The notes beneath the pieces were generated by a model, which did not search any database, was not told the DNA's origin, and saw nothing but the letters and a program-made list of their open reading frames with translations. A program made the translations under genes and the position numbers. Shown here one piece after another: positions 44,197 to 54,258 of a DNA stretch of 64,000 nt (position 1 is the stretch's first letter; each line of letters opens with the position of its first letter). This stretch comes from Acholeplasmatales bacterium (GTDB taxonomy: Bacteria; Bacillota_I; Bacilli_A; Acholeplasmatales; Anaeroplasmataceae), in assembly GCA_017542485.1 (NCBI GenBank), contig JAFXXC010000020.1, positions 1 to 64,000 of the forward strand, given 5' to 3'.

Positions 44197-44733
44197 ATGA
44201 TAGTTAATAATAGAACAGTTATAACTGGTGAAGAAGCAACTAAATTATTGGTTACTAGTAGTAAAAAAGATTATATAAAAAAATTTTATTTTGCAATATT
44301 TTTAGTAGTTGCTGGTGTTCCAATTATGACATATGGATTGATTAATAAGGATTATTTATATGTTACTTTTGGAGCTGTATTTATTGCTATGGCATTAGTA
44401 TTTACATTATTTAATGTTATTTCATTAAAGAAGATACCTAAGATGGTAAAGGAAAAGAATACTAATGTATGTGAATATGGTGTAACTTATGATTATAAGT
44501 TTAAAGAGCATAGTGTAATGATTACTGCAACATCTAATAATAAGAGTACTAAGTATGAATATGGATATGATTCTTTAAAAAAAATATATGAATATAGTGA
44601 TAAATATGAATTAAGATTTCAAGGTAATCTAACATTATATGTTGATAAGAGTAATTTTTCTGAAAAGAAGATGGAAGAATTCTTTAGACATAATATTTGT
44701 ACATCTAAAAAGAAGATTGTTTTAAAAAAATAA
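44197..44733 (+). CDS. YcxB-like membrane protein, unknown
   Basis: About 178 residues: a short N-terminal strand region, two membrane helices (about 28-48 and 53-73), then a cytoplasmic beta domain ending KKKIVLKK. The pattern, with CEYGVTYDYKF and LYVDKSNFSEKKMEEF near the end, resembles the YcxB-like family, function unknown. ATG 44197 lies 9 bases after GGAG and is preferred over GTG 44188. It has a perfect-consensus promoter, so expression may be strong. Confidence 0.65.
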   Translation: MIVNNRTVITGEEATKLLVTSSKKDYIKKFYFAIFLVVAGVPIMTYGLINKDYLYVTFGAVFIAMALVFTLFNVISLKKIPKMVKEKNTNVCEYGVTYDYKFKEHSVMITATSNNKSTKYEYGYDSLKKIYEYSDKYELRFQGNLTLYVDKSNFSEKKMEEFFRHNICTSKKKIVLKK

Positions 44734-44749
44734 AAACGCTTTAATAATA

Positions 44750-44784
44750 AATATTCAATATTTGATTGTTGAATATTTTTTTTG
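44750..44784 (+). terminator. Terminator after the YcxB-like gene
   Basis: AATATTCAA (44750-44758) pairs with TTGAATATT (44769-44777), then T7. The same bases supply the -35 (TTGAAT) of the next promoter, whose TATAAT is at 44791-44796. Confidence 0.75.
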
Positions 44785-44823
44785 ATGTTGTATAATGTTT
44801 TATGTCAAACAAATGGAGGTATT

Positions 44824-45267
44824 ATGAGAGAGGATATTGGTAAAAGAATTAATTGTTTATCAACTAAAATAAAAAGAGAAATAAGTAATTTAGATTCAAT
44901 ATCTAAGCTTGATAATGTTTCTGGAGCAAATAGTTTTATTATGCTTTATATTTATAAAAACAGTGATAAGAATATATACCAGAAGGATATTGAAAATGAA
45001 TTTGGTATTACAAGAAGTACTGCATCAAATATTATTTCTTTGATGGAGAAGAAGAATTTTGTAATTAGAGAAAATGTTGATAGCGATTTAAGATTAAAGA
45101 GATTAGTTTTAAGTAGTGAGGCTATTAAATATTGTGAAGATTTTTTAAATGATTTAAAGAGTTTGAATTTAGATTTATGTGATGGTATTAGTGATGAAGA
45201 ATTAAGTAATTTCATTATTACATTATCTAAGATTGAATCTAATTTAAAAAGGAGGCAAGAGAAATGA
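44824..45267 (+). CDS. MarR-family transcriptional regulator
   Basis: Winged-helix regulator of 147 residues. The helix-turn-helix lies in IYQKDIENEFGITRSTASNIISLMEKKNFV and the wing in RENVDSDLRLKRLVLSS, the usual MarR order. ATG 44824 follows GGAGGT. The stop overlaps the start of the first ABC exporter gene (ATGA), so it is the head of a three-gene regulator-exporter operon. By analogy with similar operons it should repress its own promoter until a toxic compound binds. Confidence 0.92.
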   Translation: MREDIGKRINCLSTKIKREISNLDSISKLDNVSGANSFIMLYIYKNSDKNIYQKDIENEFGITRSTASNIISLMEKKNFVIRENVDSDLRLKRLVLSSEAIKYCEDFLNDLKSLNLDLCDGISDEELSNFIITLSKIESNLKRRQEK

Positions 45268-47045
45268 TAAAGGTATTATCAAAGAGTTTAAAGGGCTATA
45301 TTAAACCAAGTATATTATCTGTATTGTTTATATTTTTAGAGGTAGTACTTGAATGTTTATTACCATTTATTACATCTATGTTAGTCGATCAGATGAATGA
45401 AAGAAATATATCTAAATTAGTTATGTTTAGTATTATTTTATTTGTTATGGCGATGTTATCATTATTATGTGGATCTTTAGCTGGTATGTTTAGTAGTAGA
45501 GCATCAGCTGGTTTTGCTAAAAATTTAAGAAGAGATATGTATAATAATATTACTAATTTTTCTTTTAGTAATATTGATAAATTTCAAGCATCTAGTTTAG
45601 TTACAAGAATGACTACTGATGTTACTAATGTTCAAATGGCATATATGATGATTATAAGAATGGCTATAAGATCTCCTCTTATGATTACTTTTAGTATTGT
45701 TATGTCATTTATTATGGCACCATCTTTAGCTTGGATATTTGTCGTTGTTATGCCAATTTTAGCAATTGCATTAGGTTTGATTATGTATTTTGCGATGAAG
45801 ATATTTAGAAGAATATTCAAGAAATATGATGCATTAAATGATTCTATTAAGGAAAATATTGATGGAATAAGAGTTGTAAAGACATTTGTTAGAGAAGATT
45901 ATGAAACTGAAAAATTCAATAAAGCTGCAGGTGAAATAAAGAAGGATTTTACAAAAGCAGAGAAGATTGTTGCATTAAATGCACCTGCTATGCAGTTTGC
46001 TGTTAATTTATTGATGGTTTTATTAATGGCTATTGGTTCTATTATGATTGTTAAGAATTCTGATTTTTTAGGATTAGATTCTGATGGTAATAAGATATAT
46101 ATATTCCATGAAGTAAGTGTAGGAGAATTCCAAAGCTTATTAACTTATGGATTCCAATCATTAATGGCTTTAATGATGTTCTCAATGGTTTTAGTTATGA
46201 TTGTATTAGCATTTGAATCAAGTAAGAGAATTGCAGAAGTATTAGAAGAAAAACCAAATTTAGTTAATCCTGAGAACCCTGTTTATGAAATAAAAGATGG
46301 TAGTATTAAGTTTGATAATGTTTCATTTAAGTATTCTGAAGATGCTGAAAGATATTCTTTAGAGAATATTAATTTAAATATTAATAGTGGTGAGACTATT
46401 GGTATTATTGGTGGTACTGGTTCAAGTAAAACTACTTTAGTTAATTTAATATCTAGATTGTATGATACTACATTAGGAGAAGTTTATGTAGGTGGAAAAA
46501 ATGTTAAGGAATATGATTTAGAGGTATTAAGAAATAACGTAGCTGTTGTATTACAAAAGAATTTGTTATTTTCAGGTAGTATTTTAGAAAATTTAAGATG
46601 GGGTAATGAGAATGCAACACTTGATGAGGTAAAACATGCATGTCATTTGGCCTGTGCCGATGAATTTATTGAGCAATTCCCTGATAAATATGATACACAT
46701 ATTGAACAAGGTGGTACAAATGTCAGTGGTGGTCAAAAGCAAAGATTATGTATTGCAAGAGCACTACTTAAAAATCCTAAGATATTGATATTAGATGATT
46801 CAACTAGTGCAGTTGATACTAAGACAGATTCTATTATAAGAAAAGGATTTAAGGAATTTATTCCAAGTACAACTAAGATTATTATTGCTCAAAGAATATC
46901 ATCTATTGAGGATGCTGATAAGATAATTGTTATGGATAATGGTACTATTAATGGATTTGGTACTCATAGTGAATTATTAGAAAATAATGAGATATATAAA
47001 GAAGTATATTATTCACAAAATAAGGTAGGTGATAATAATGCCTAG
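45264..47045 (+). CDS. ABC exporter half-transporter, subunit with degenerate site
   Basis: Heterodimeric type IV ABC exporter subunit of 593 residues: six membrane helices (1-320) then the nucleotide-binding domain. Walker A reads GGTGSSKT (383-390), with Ser388 in place of the invariant Gly before Lys. The signature VSGGQKQR is canonical, but Walker B ends LILDDST, with Asp in place of the catalytic Glu. This pattern fits the non-catalytic partner of BmrCD or TM287/288-type exporters. The next gene supplies the complementary subunit. Substrate unknown; drugs or lipids are likely. Confidence 0.92.
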   Translation: MIKVLSKSLKGYIKPSILSVLFIFLEVVLECLLPFITSMLVDQMNERNISKLVMFSIILFVMAMLSLLCGSLAGMFSSRASAGFAKNLRRDMYNNITNFSFSNIDKFQASSLVTRMTTDVTNVQMAYMMIIRMAIRSPLMITFSIVMSFIMAPSLAWIFVVVMPILAIALGLIMYFAMKIFRRIFKKYDALNDSIKENIDGIRVVKTFVREDYETEKFNKAAGEIKKDFTKAEKIVALNAPAMQFAVNLLMVLLMAIGSIMIVKNSDFLGLDSDGNKIYIFHEVSVGEFQSLLTYGFQSLMALMMFSMVLVMIVLAFESSKRIAEVLEEKPNLVNPENPVYEIKDGSIKFDNVSFKYSEDAERYSLENINLNINSGETIGIIGGTGSSKTTLVNLISRLYDTTLGEVYVGGKNVKEYDLEVLRNNVAVVLQKNLLFSGSILENLRWGNENATLDEVKHACHLACADEFIEQFPDKYDTHIEQGGTNVSGGQKQRLCIARALLKNPKILILDDSTSAVDTKTDSIIRKGFKEFIPSTTKIIIAQRISSIEDADKIIVMDNGTINGFGTHSELLENNEIYKEVYYSQNKVGDNNA

Positions 47046-49008
47046 GATTAATGCAAAGCCTGCTAGAAGAAATTTTAATAAAAAGAAAGTATTATCTAGA
47101 TTGATGAAGTATTTATTTCATACATATCCAAAGAGAACTACTATTATTTTAATTTGTATTGTTATTACTGCTATTGGTAGCTTATCTGCATCACTATTTA
47201 TGCCACAGGTTATTGATAATGTTATTTATGCTGGTATTGAGGCTGGTTCATTTGATGCGGTTAAGAGTAATTTAATTGGATTATTAATAGCATTAGGTAC
47301 AGTTTATATTGTTGCATTGTTATCTACACTTATTTATCAACAAATGCTATGTACTGTTACACAAGGATTTTTATATCAAATGAGAACTGATATGTTTAAG
47401 AAGATGGAGAAACTTCCTATATCATATTTTGATAGAAATCAACATGGTGATATTATGTCAACATATACTAATGATGTTGATGCAGTAAGACAATTAATAT
47501 CACAAAGTATACCTGGTATAATTCAAACATTATTTACTGTTACTATTTTATTTGGAATAATGTTATATTATAGTATTTGGTTAGCTCTTGCTGTATTTGT
47601 TTCAGTATTATTCATTTTATTTGTTACTAAGAAGGTTGGTGGAGGAAGTGCAAAATACTTCATTAAACAACAACAATCAGTAGCAAAGTGTGAAGGTTTT
47701 ATTGAAGAGATGATGAATGGACAGAAGGTTGTTAAGGTATTCTGTCATGAAGAAAAATCTAGACAAGATTTTGAAGTATTAAATGAAGAATTAAATCATA
47801 ATACATATAAGGCTAATTCGTATGCTAATATGTTAGGACCTATTATTCATAATATTGGTAATGTATTATATGTTTTAGTCGCTATAATTGGTGTTATATT
47901 AGTTGTTAATAATGTTCCAAATTTAAGCTTAAGAGGATTTGGTACACCAACTGATGTTTCATTTACATTAATTCCTGCTGGATCTATGGGTGTTGGTTTA
48001 ACTATGGGTATAGCTATTGCATTCTTAGGTATGTCTAGACAATTTGCCAATTCGTTTAATCAAATATCAATGCAAATAAATTCAGTTGTTATGGCATTAG
48101 CTGGTGCTGATAGAATATTTGATTTATTAGATCAAGTACCTGAAGAAGATAATGGATATGTGACTTTAGTAAATGCTAAAATGGTTGATGGTAATATTGT
48201 TGAAAGTGAAGAAAGAACAGGTATGTGGGCTTGGAAGCATCCACATGAAGATGGTACTCTTACATATACTGAATTAAAGGGTGATATAAGATTCTTTGAT
48301 GTTAATTTTGGTTATTATCCTGAGAAAATTGCTCTTCATGATGTATCTATTTATGCTAAACCTGGTCAAAAGATAGCATTTGTAGGCGCTACAGGTGCAG
48401 GTAAAACTACAATTACTAACCTTATAAATCGTTTCTATGATATTCAAGATGGTAAGATTAGATATGATGGTATCAATATTGAAAAGATTAAAAAGCAGGA
48501 TTTAAGAAGAAGTATTGGTATAGTTTTACAGGATACTAATTTATTTACAGGTACTGTTAGAGATAATATTAGATATGGTAAATTAGACGCAACTGATGAG
48601 GAAATTTATAAGGCTGCAAAGCTTGCTAACGCATATGATTTTATTACAAGATTACCTGATGGTTTTGATACAATGTTAACTGCTAATGGTAGTCAATTAT
48701 CTCAAGGTCAAAGACAATTAATATCAATTGCTAGATGTGCAATAGCAGATGCACCTGTTATGATACTAGATGAGGCAACTTCATCAATTGATACAAGAAC
48801 TGAAGCATTAGTATCAAAGGGTATGGATCAAATAATGCATGGAAGAACTGTATTTGTTATTGCTCATAGATTATCTACAGTTAGAGATAGTAATGCAATT
48901 ATGGTATTAGATCATGGTAGAATTATTGAACGTGGAGATCATGAAGTATTGCTAGAACAAAAAGGTACTTATTATCAGTTATATACAGGAGCATTTGAAC
49001 TTGAGTAA
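47038..49008 (+). CDS. ABC exporter half-transporter, catalytic subunit
   Basis: Partner of the preceding exporter subunit, about 656 residues. Walker A GATGAGKT and Walker B VMILDEATSSID with the catalytic Glu are intact, while its signature is altered to LSQGQRQ. Combined with the first subunit this gives one active and one degenerate ATP site. A 40-residue insert lies between membrane domain and NBD (about 375-415). ATG 47038 is chosen over GTG 47029, since AGGTGAT overlaps that GTG. Overlaps the upstream gene by 8 bases. Confidence 0.92.
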   Translation: MPRINAKPARRNFNKKKVLSRLMKYLFHTYPKRTTIILICIVITAIGSLSASLFMPQVIDNVIYAGIEAGSFDAVKSNLIGLLIALGTVYIVALLSTLIYQQMLCTVTQGFLYQMRTDMFKKMEKLPISYFDRNQHGDIMSTYTNDVDAVRQLISQSIPGIIQTLFTVTILFGIMLYYSIWLALAVFVSVLFILFVTKKVGGGSAKYFIKQQQSVAKCEGFIEEMMNGQKVVKVFCHEEKSRQDFEVLNEELNHNTYKANSYANMLGPIIHNIGNVLYVLVAIIGVILVVNNVPNLSLRGFGTPTDVSFTLIPAGSMGVGLTMGIAIAFLGMSRQFANSFNQISMQINSVVMALAGADRIFDLLDQVPEEDNGYVTLVNAKMVDGNIVESEERTGMWAWKHPHEDGTLTYTELKGDIRFFDVNFGYYPEKIALHDVSIYAKPGQKIAFVGATGAGKTTITNLINRFYDIQDGKIRYDGINIEKIKKQDLRRSIGIVLQDTNLFTGTVRDNIRYGKLDATDEEIYKAAKLANAYDFITRLPDGFDTMLTANGSQLSQGQRQLISIARCAIADAPVMILDEATSSIDTRTEALVSKGMDQIMHGRTVFVIAHRLSTVRDSNAIMVLDHGRIIERGDHEVLLEQKGTYYQLYTGAFELE

Positions 49009-49642
49009 TTTAGATTATTTAAAGAAATATAAATTGTTTATAGTTGACTATGATGGAACTATATTAAATTCTATGCCAATGTGGAATACTTTATTATCTA
49101 ATTTTTTGAAAGAAAATAATATAAAAACTGATATTGATATTGATAAATTGGCAGTAGAACAAACTAATTCTGAATCAGTAGAATTTATGAGGAAAATGTT
49201 TTTTAATGATTTATCATTTGATGAGCTTGCTAATAAGATGTATGAATTTGTTAGAAAGCAATACATAAAACAAGAATTAAAACCTAATTCAAATAAATTA
49301 TTATGCGAATTAAGAAAATATGGAAGAGTAGTACTTTTTTCAGCAACTGATTTGGTATTATTAAAAGATTCATTTGAAATTAATGGTATAAATAAATATT
49401 TTGATTATATATATTCAGCTAGTAATATGAAAACATCTAAAACAGATGGTATTGGGTTTTTAAAAGTATTAGAAAAAGAAAGTATTGATATAAAAGATAC
49501 CTTAGTAGTTGAAGATGTATATCATGCTATTAAGGGTGCTAAATTACAAAATATTGATACACTTGCAATATATGATAATCAAAAAAGATGGAATATCATT
49601 AAAGAAATATCAACCTATAATTTAAATCTAGAAGATTTATAA
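49001..49642 (+). CDS. HAD-superfamily phosphatase (beta-phosphoglucomutase-like)
   Basis: About 213 residues. Motif I FIVDYDGTILNSMP, cap domain, motif II VVLFSATD, motif III Lys in SNMKTSKTDG and motif IV VVEDVYHAIKGAK define an active HAD phosphatase. TTG 49001 is the likely start, 9 bases after AGGAG; TTG 48995 is only 3 bases away from it. It overlaps the ABC exporter stop by 8 bases and therefore belongs to the MarR-exporter transcript. Substrate unknown. Confidence 0.82.
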   Translation: MSNLDYLKKYKLFIVDYDGTILNSMPMWNTLLSNFLKENNIKTDIDIDKLAVEQTNSESVEFMRKMFFNDLSFDELANKMYEFVRKQYIKQELKPNSNKLLCELRKYGRVVLFSATDLVLLKDSFEINGINKYFDYIYSASNMKTSKTDGIGFLKVLEKESIDIKDTLVVEDVYHAIKGAKLQNIDTLAIYDNQKRWNIIKEISTYNLNLEDL

Positions 49643-49679
49643 TTAATCTTTACAATGATATAAATAAATAGTATAATAA

Positions 49680-49917
49680 CTATCGGATTTTAAAGGCTGA
49701 TACCAGCTTAAATATCATATATGGTATAGAGAGCTACAGTTTGGTGAAATGTAGACGATTATTGATATTTGGATCACTGGAGGAGCCGGTTTAGTGAAAT
49801 TAGTAACTTAACCCGTATGTCTACGTTATGGACTAATTGAGGTGCTATGTTTTTACATAGAACTAAGGTGGTACCGCGGATTATTTCGTCCTTAGATTAA
49901 TTTCTAAGGACTTTTTA
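49680..49917 (+). promoter_or_regulatory. T-box leader specific for isoleucine tRNA
   Basis: Leader of ileS. It has the Stem I AGAGAGC and GGTGAAA elements, a specifier-region ATC (isoleucine) in TTGGATCACTGG near 49770, and the T-box TGGTACCGCGG at 49869-49879. The terminator is GTCCTTAG (49888-49895) with CTAAGGAC (49904-49911) and a T-run. Uncharged tRNA-Ile should stabilise the antiterminator and turn on ileS. Confidence 0.93.
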
Positions 49918-49933
49918 TTTTGGAGGGAATTTT

Positions 49934-52630
49934 ATGATGGATTATAAGGATACCTTATTTATGGGTAAAACTACTTTTGAGATGCGTGGTAATTTAAATA
50001 ATAAGGAACCACAAATTCAAAAGAAGTGGGAAGATATTGACTTATACAATAAGGTAATTAAGAAAAATGAAGGAAAGAGAGAATATACATTGCATGATGG
50101 TCCTCCATATGCAAATGGTGATATTCATCTAGGACATGCTTTAAATAAAATTTTAAAGGATTTTGTTGTTAGATATAAGAATATGAATGGTTTTAAGAGC
50201 CAATATATTCCTGGATGGGATACTCATGGTTTACCTATTGAAAATGCATTACAAAAAAGTGGTGTATCTAGAAAAAATAAACCAATTGTTGAGTTTAGAA
50301 AATTATGTGAAGAATATGCTTATAAGCAAGTTGAACGTCAAAAGGTTGGATTTAAGAGACTTGGTGTATTAGGCGATTTTGATAATCCATATATTACATT
50401 ACAACATGATTTTGAAAGTGATCAAATTAAGGTATTTGCTAAAATGGCAGAGAAGGGTTTAATTTATAAAGGATTAAAGCCTGTTTATTGGTCACCATCT
50501 TCAGAATCTGCATTAGCTGAGGCTGAAATCGAATATAAGGATATTACATCAAAGGCTATATATTTCTTATTCCCATTAACTGATGGAGATGGAGATTTAA
50601 AGGATGCCAAGATTATGGTATGGACAACTACACCTTGGACATTACCATGTAATTTAGCAGTAGCAGCTGGTCCACTAGTTGATTATGTAGTATTTGATTC
50701 AAATAAGGGTAGATTAATTTGTGCATCTGACCTAAAGGATATGTTAGTTTCTAAATTAGGTTTAACTGATGTTAATGTTATTACTAATATTCGTGGTGAT
50801 AAATTATTAGGTTATCATTATAAGCACCCACTATATGAAAGAATTTCACCAGTTATCAACGCTGAATATGTAACTACTACAGACGGTACTGGTTTCGTTC
50901 ATATCGCTCCTGGTTATGGTGAGGAAGATTACCAAGCTGGTAAGGAGTATGGATTAGATATTATGGTAGCAGTAGATTCTAAGGGTTACCAAACTAAGGA
51001 ATCTGGTAAATATGAAGGATTATTCTATGATGAATCTGAGGATGTTATCATCGAGGATTTAAAGAATGCTGGTTCATTATTATTATTAGATCCTATTACA
51101 CACAGTTATCCACATGACTGGAGAACTAAAAAGCCTGTTATCTTTAGAGCAACACCACAATGGTTCGCATCTATTGACCCAATTAAGGATGATATTTTAA
51201 ATGCAATTAAAGAAGTTAATTGGAATCCTAAATGGGGTGATGTTAGAATTTCTAACATGATTAAGGATAGACATGATTGGTGTATTTCTCGTCAAAGAGC
51301 ATGGGGTGTACCTATTCCAGTATTCTATAATGAAGATGGTAGTGAAATATTAGATCAAAAGGTATTAGCACATATAGCTGATTTATTTAAAGAATATGGT
51401 TCAAATGTTTGGTTTGAACGTGAGGCTAAGGATTTATTACCTGAAGGTTATACAAATCCTAAGTCACCTAATGGTAATTTCACTAAGGAAAATGATATTA
51501 TGGATGTATGGTTTGATTCTGGTTCAAGCTATATGTTATTAAATAGACGTGGTATTTCTTATCCTGCAGATTTATATTTAGAGGGTAGTGACCAATATAG
51601 AGGATGGTTTAATTCATCTATTATTACAGCTGTTGCGACAACAGGAACTGCGCCATATAAAAATGTAGTATCTCATGGATTTACTCTTGATGGTGAAGGA
51701 AGAAAGATGAGTAAGTCTTTAGGTAATACTGTTGATCCTATTAAAGTATGTAATGAATCAGGTGCTGATATTTTAAGATTATGGGTTGCATCTGTTGAAT
51801 ATAGAGCAGATATGCCATTATCTAAAGATATTTTAAAGCAAGTATCCGAATCATATCGTAAGATTAGAAACACATTAAGATTCTTATTAACTAATACAAG
51901 TGATTTTAATCCTAGCGATGCATTACCTTATGATAAACTTGAGGATGTAGATAAATATATGTTTATTAAGCTTCAAAGATTTATTACTGATATCAAAAAT
52001 GATTATGATAATTTTGATTTTGGTGAAGTATATAGAAGAACTAATGCATATTTAACTAATACATTATCTCAATTCTACCTTGATTTTACTAAAGATATTT
52101 TATACATCGAGGATCCTAAATCTAATAAGAGATTATCAACTCAAACTGTCTTTTATGAGATTTTAACATCATTAATTAAGTTATTATCACCAATTTTACC
52201 TCATACAATGAGTGAAGCATATGATACATTACCGTATAAAGCATGTGAAGATGTTTATTTAGAAGATATGCCTGAAGCAAAGGATATTGATGAGGTATTA
52301 GAAGCTCAATTTGATAAGTTTATGGAATATAGAGATGTAATTCTTAAAAAGCTTGAGGAAGCAAGAAACGCAAAAGTTATTGGTAAGAGCTTCAATTCTA
52401 AGCTAACTATTACTATAGATAAAGATGCACATAAGGTATTTGATCCTATTAAAGATAGCGCTGCACAATTATTAATTGTATCTCAACTTGAGTTCAAAGA
52501 TGGAGATAGTTTTGATTGTAATGTTGAAGCTGCACAAGGTGAGACTTGTGCTAGATGCTGGATGATTGTTCCAAAGATTAATTCATTTGAGCTTTGCCCA
52601 AGATGCCAAAGAATTGTAAATAATAAGTAA
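49934..52630 (+). CDS. ileS: Isoleucyl-tRNA synthetase
   Basis: Class I synthetase of 898 residues. The HIGH motif is in YANGDIHLGHALNK and KMSKS in GRKMSKSLGN; WDTHGLPIE and the CP1 editing domain with TTTPWTLPCN and TGFVHIAPG lie between; a C-terminal four-Cys zinc site ends the protein (CARCW ... CPRC), as in bacterial type IleRS with zinc. GGAGGG precedes ATG 49934 (49937 also possible). Expression is set by the upstream T-box. Confidence 0.97.
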   Translation: MMDYKDTLFMGKTTFEMRGNLNNKEPQIQKKWEDIDLYNKVIKKNEGKREYTLHDGPPYANGDIHLGHALNKILKDFVVRYKNMNGFKSQYIPGWDTHGLPIENALQKSGVSRKNKPIVEFRKLCEEYAYKQVERQKVGFKRLGVLGDFDNPYITLQHDFESDQIKVFAKMAEKGLIYKGLKPVYWSPSSESALAEAEIEYKDITSKAIYFLFPLTDGDGDLKDAKIMVWTTTPWTLPCNLAVAAGPLVDYVVFDSNKGRLICASDLKDMLVSKLGLTDVNVITNIRGDKLLGYHYKHPLYERISPVINAEYVTTTDGTGFVHIAPGYGEEDYQAGKEYGLDIMVAVDSKGYQTKESGKYEGLFYDESEDVIIEDLKNAGSLLLLDPITHSYPHDWRTKKPVIFRATPQWFASIDPIKDDILNAIKEVNWNPKWGDVRISNMIKDRHDWCISRQRAWGVPIPVFYNEDGSEILDQKVLAHIADLFKEYGSNVWFEREAKDLLPEGYTNPKSPNGNFTKENDIMDVWFDSGSSYMLLNRRGISYPADLYLEGSDQYRGWFNSSIITAVATTGTAPYKNVVSHGFTLDGEGRKMSKSLGNTVDPIKVCNESGADILRLWVASVEYRADMPLSKDILKQVSESYRKIRNTLRFLLTNTSDFNPSDALPYDKLEDVDKYMFIKLQRFITDIKNDYDNFDFGEVYRRTNAYLTNTLSQFYLDFTKDILYIEDPKSNKRLSTQTVFYEILTSLIKLLSPILPHTMSEAYDTLPYKACEDVYLEDMPEAKDIDEVLEAQFDKFMEYRDVILKKLEEARNAKVIGKSFNSKLTITIDKDAHKVFDPIKDSAAQLLIVSQLEFKDGDSFDCNVEAAQGETCARCWMIVPKINSFELCPRCQRIVNNK

Positions 52631-52636
52631 GAGACT

Positions 52637-52665
52637 TTGACAATATAATCAAAAAATGATAAAAT
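52637..52665 (+). promoter_or_regulatory. Promoter after ileS
   Basis: TTGACA (52637-52642), 17 bases, TAAAAT (52660-52665), giving the following gene its own start. Confidence 0.7.
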
Positions 52666-52678
52666 CAAAAAAGAGGAT

Positions 52679-53554
52679 GTGAGACGTGTGGATTTCCAAT
52701 TATATTTTCTAAAAGAGGGAACGAGAGTATATGAGAAAGCAGATTTAATTACTCTACTTAGTGCAACACCTAACATAACCGCTCCTGAAATGAATAATAA
52801 GACTGGTAAATATGTTTTTACATATCGCCACACAGTCCTTGATTTTGAGGCTAAGATTATAATTTCTGATAAGTCTGTTGTCCCACATCTTGAAAGACTT
52901 AATTCGAGATTTTATGATGTTAATGTATATGTAGAATTTGATGTTTTATCACCAAATTATGCTGTAGAAATATTACTTGATATTGTTCAAGAAATAGCAT
53001 CAAAATTTGATTTTAAAATATATGTAGAATCATTTGTATATGATGTAAAGCCATTTAGAAGGGCTGAAATTATTAAGAATTTTAATTCTTGGAAGAGAGC
53101 TTATGCAGATAAGCATCCTGAGGAATTATCAAAATATTGTAAATTAGATAGTCAAGCAATTTCTTTAGTGTATGGATATTTACAAAAGAAAAAGCGTCTT
53201 GAAATTACTTTTGATACATCAAAGGTTCAAATTTCTGACTATGTATTTTTACATACAGAAAAATCTAGAAGTGCGTTTGTAGCAATCAAATGGGATGGAG
53301 AAAAACAATTTATACTTCCACCAGCAGTTGATTTAATGATTTTAGATGATGGTAAGGTAAATAGATATATTTCAATGTCAGAGATAATGATGAAAGCTGA
53401 AAAAGTATTTAAACCTATTGATGGTTATGGTTCAATTCAAATTGTTGATGCTAAATGTATTAAGAAGTTACATAAATTATTGGTAAAAGAAAGATTCTCA
53501 CCTCCATATGTAGAATTAAAACAATTACCACTTGAAAATATAAAAGATATATAA
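52679..53554 (+). CDS. Conserved-looking cytoplasmic protein, unknown
   Basis: A 291-residue soluble protein I do not recognise, with no signal, membrane segment or nucleotide-binding motif. The N-terminal half is alpha/beta (FQLYFLKEGTRVY ... LERLNSRFYDVNVYVEFD); the second half begins KKKRLEITF and contains FVAIKWDGEKQFILPPAVDLMILDD. Start is GTG at 52679 or 52688. It has its own consensus-like promoter, and a hairpin follows, so it is monocistronic. Confidence 0.7.
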   Translation: MRRVDFQLYFLKEGTRVYEKADLITLLSATPNITAPEMNNKTGKYVFTYRHTVLDFEAKIIISDKSVVPHLERLNSRFYDVNVYVEFDVLSPNYAVEILLDIVQEIASKFDFKIYVESFVYDVKPFRRAEIIKNFNSWKRAYADKHPEELSKYCKLDSQAISLVYGYLQKKKRLEITFDTSKVQISDYVFLHTEKSRSAFVAIKWDGEKQFILPPAVDLMILDDGKVNRYISMSEIMMKAEKVFKPIDGYGSIQIVDAKCIKKLHKLLVKERFSPPYVELKQLPLENIKDI

Positions 53555-53560
53555 AAAATG

Positions 53561-53590
53561 GCCCATTAGTAATTAATGGGCTTATATTAT
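53561..53590 (+). terminator. Hairpin after the unknown gene
   Basis: GCCCATTA (53561-53568) pairs with TAATGGGC (53574-53581); the tail TTATATTATAA is only moderately T-rich, so some read-through to deoC is likely. Confidence 0.65.
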
Positions 53591-53607
53591 AATTAGGAGG
53601 AATTAAA

Positions 53608-54258
53608 ATGAATTATAATGAGTATATTGATCATACAAATTTAAAGGCTTTTGCGAAGTTAGAAGATATTGTTAAATTATGTAGTGAAGCTAATTATTAT
53701 AAATTTAAATCTGTATGTGTAAATCCTGCATATATTGAAACAGCTAAGGAATTGTTAAAAGATAGTGGTGTATTAATTTGTACTGTTATTGGATTTCCTT
53801 TAGGACAAAACACTACTGAGGTAAAGAAATTTGAGGTAACTGATGCCATTGCAAAAGGAGCAGATGAGGTTGATGTTGTTTTAAATATCGCCGAGTTGAA
53901 AAATAAGAATTATGATTATGTATTAAATGAATTAAAGGAAGTTGTTAAGGCAGCAAATGGAGTTTTAGTTAAATTAATAATAGAGACATGCTATTTAGAT
54001 AATGATGAAATTAAAAAAGTTTGTGAGCTTGCATCATTAGCAGAAATTGATTATGTTAAAACATCTACTGGTTTTGGTACAGGTGGTGCTAAATTTGAAG
54101 ATGTTAAATTAATGAAAGAATCAATTAAGCCTAATATGAAAGTTAAGGCTTCTGGTGGAATTAAAAGTAAGGATGATTTTTTAAAAATGATTGAAGCTGG
54201 TGCTTCAAGAATAGGTACTTCAAGCGGAGTTCAAATTATGGAGGATTTAAATGAATAA
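53608..54258 (+). CDS. deoC: Deoxyribose-phosphate aldolase
   Basis: Class I aldolase that cleaves 2-deoxyribose-5-phosphate into acetaldehyde and glyceraldehyde-3-phosphate in nucleoside salvage. DHTNLKAFA at the start, Asp in GADEVDVVLNIAELK, the Schiff-base Lys in YVKTSTGFGTGGA and the second Lys in KVKASGGIKS are in place. 216 residues, normal length. Its end overlaps the purine nucleoside phosphorylase gene by 8 bases, linking nucleoside cleavage with sugar use. Confidence 0.96.
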   Translation: MNYNEYIDHTNLKAFAKLEDIVKLCSEANYYKFKSVCVNPAYIETAKELLKDSGVLICTVIGFPLGQNTTEVKKFEVTDAIAKGADEVDVVLNIAELKNKNYDYVLNELKEVVKAANGVLVKLIIETCYLDNDEIKKVCELASLAEIDYVKTSTGFGTGGAKFEDVKLMKESIKPNMKVKASGGIKSKDDFLKMIEAGASRIGTSSGVQIMEDLNE

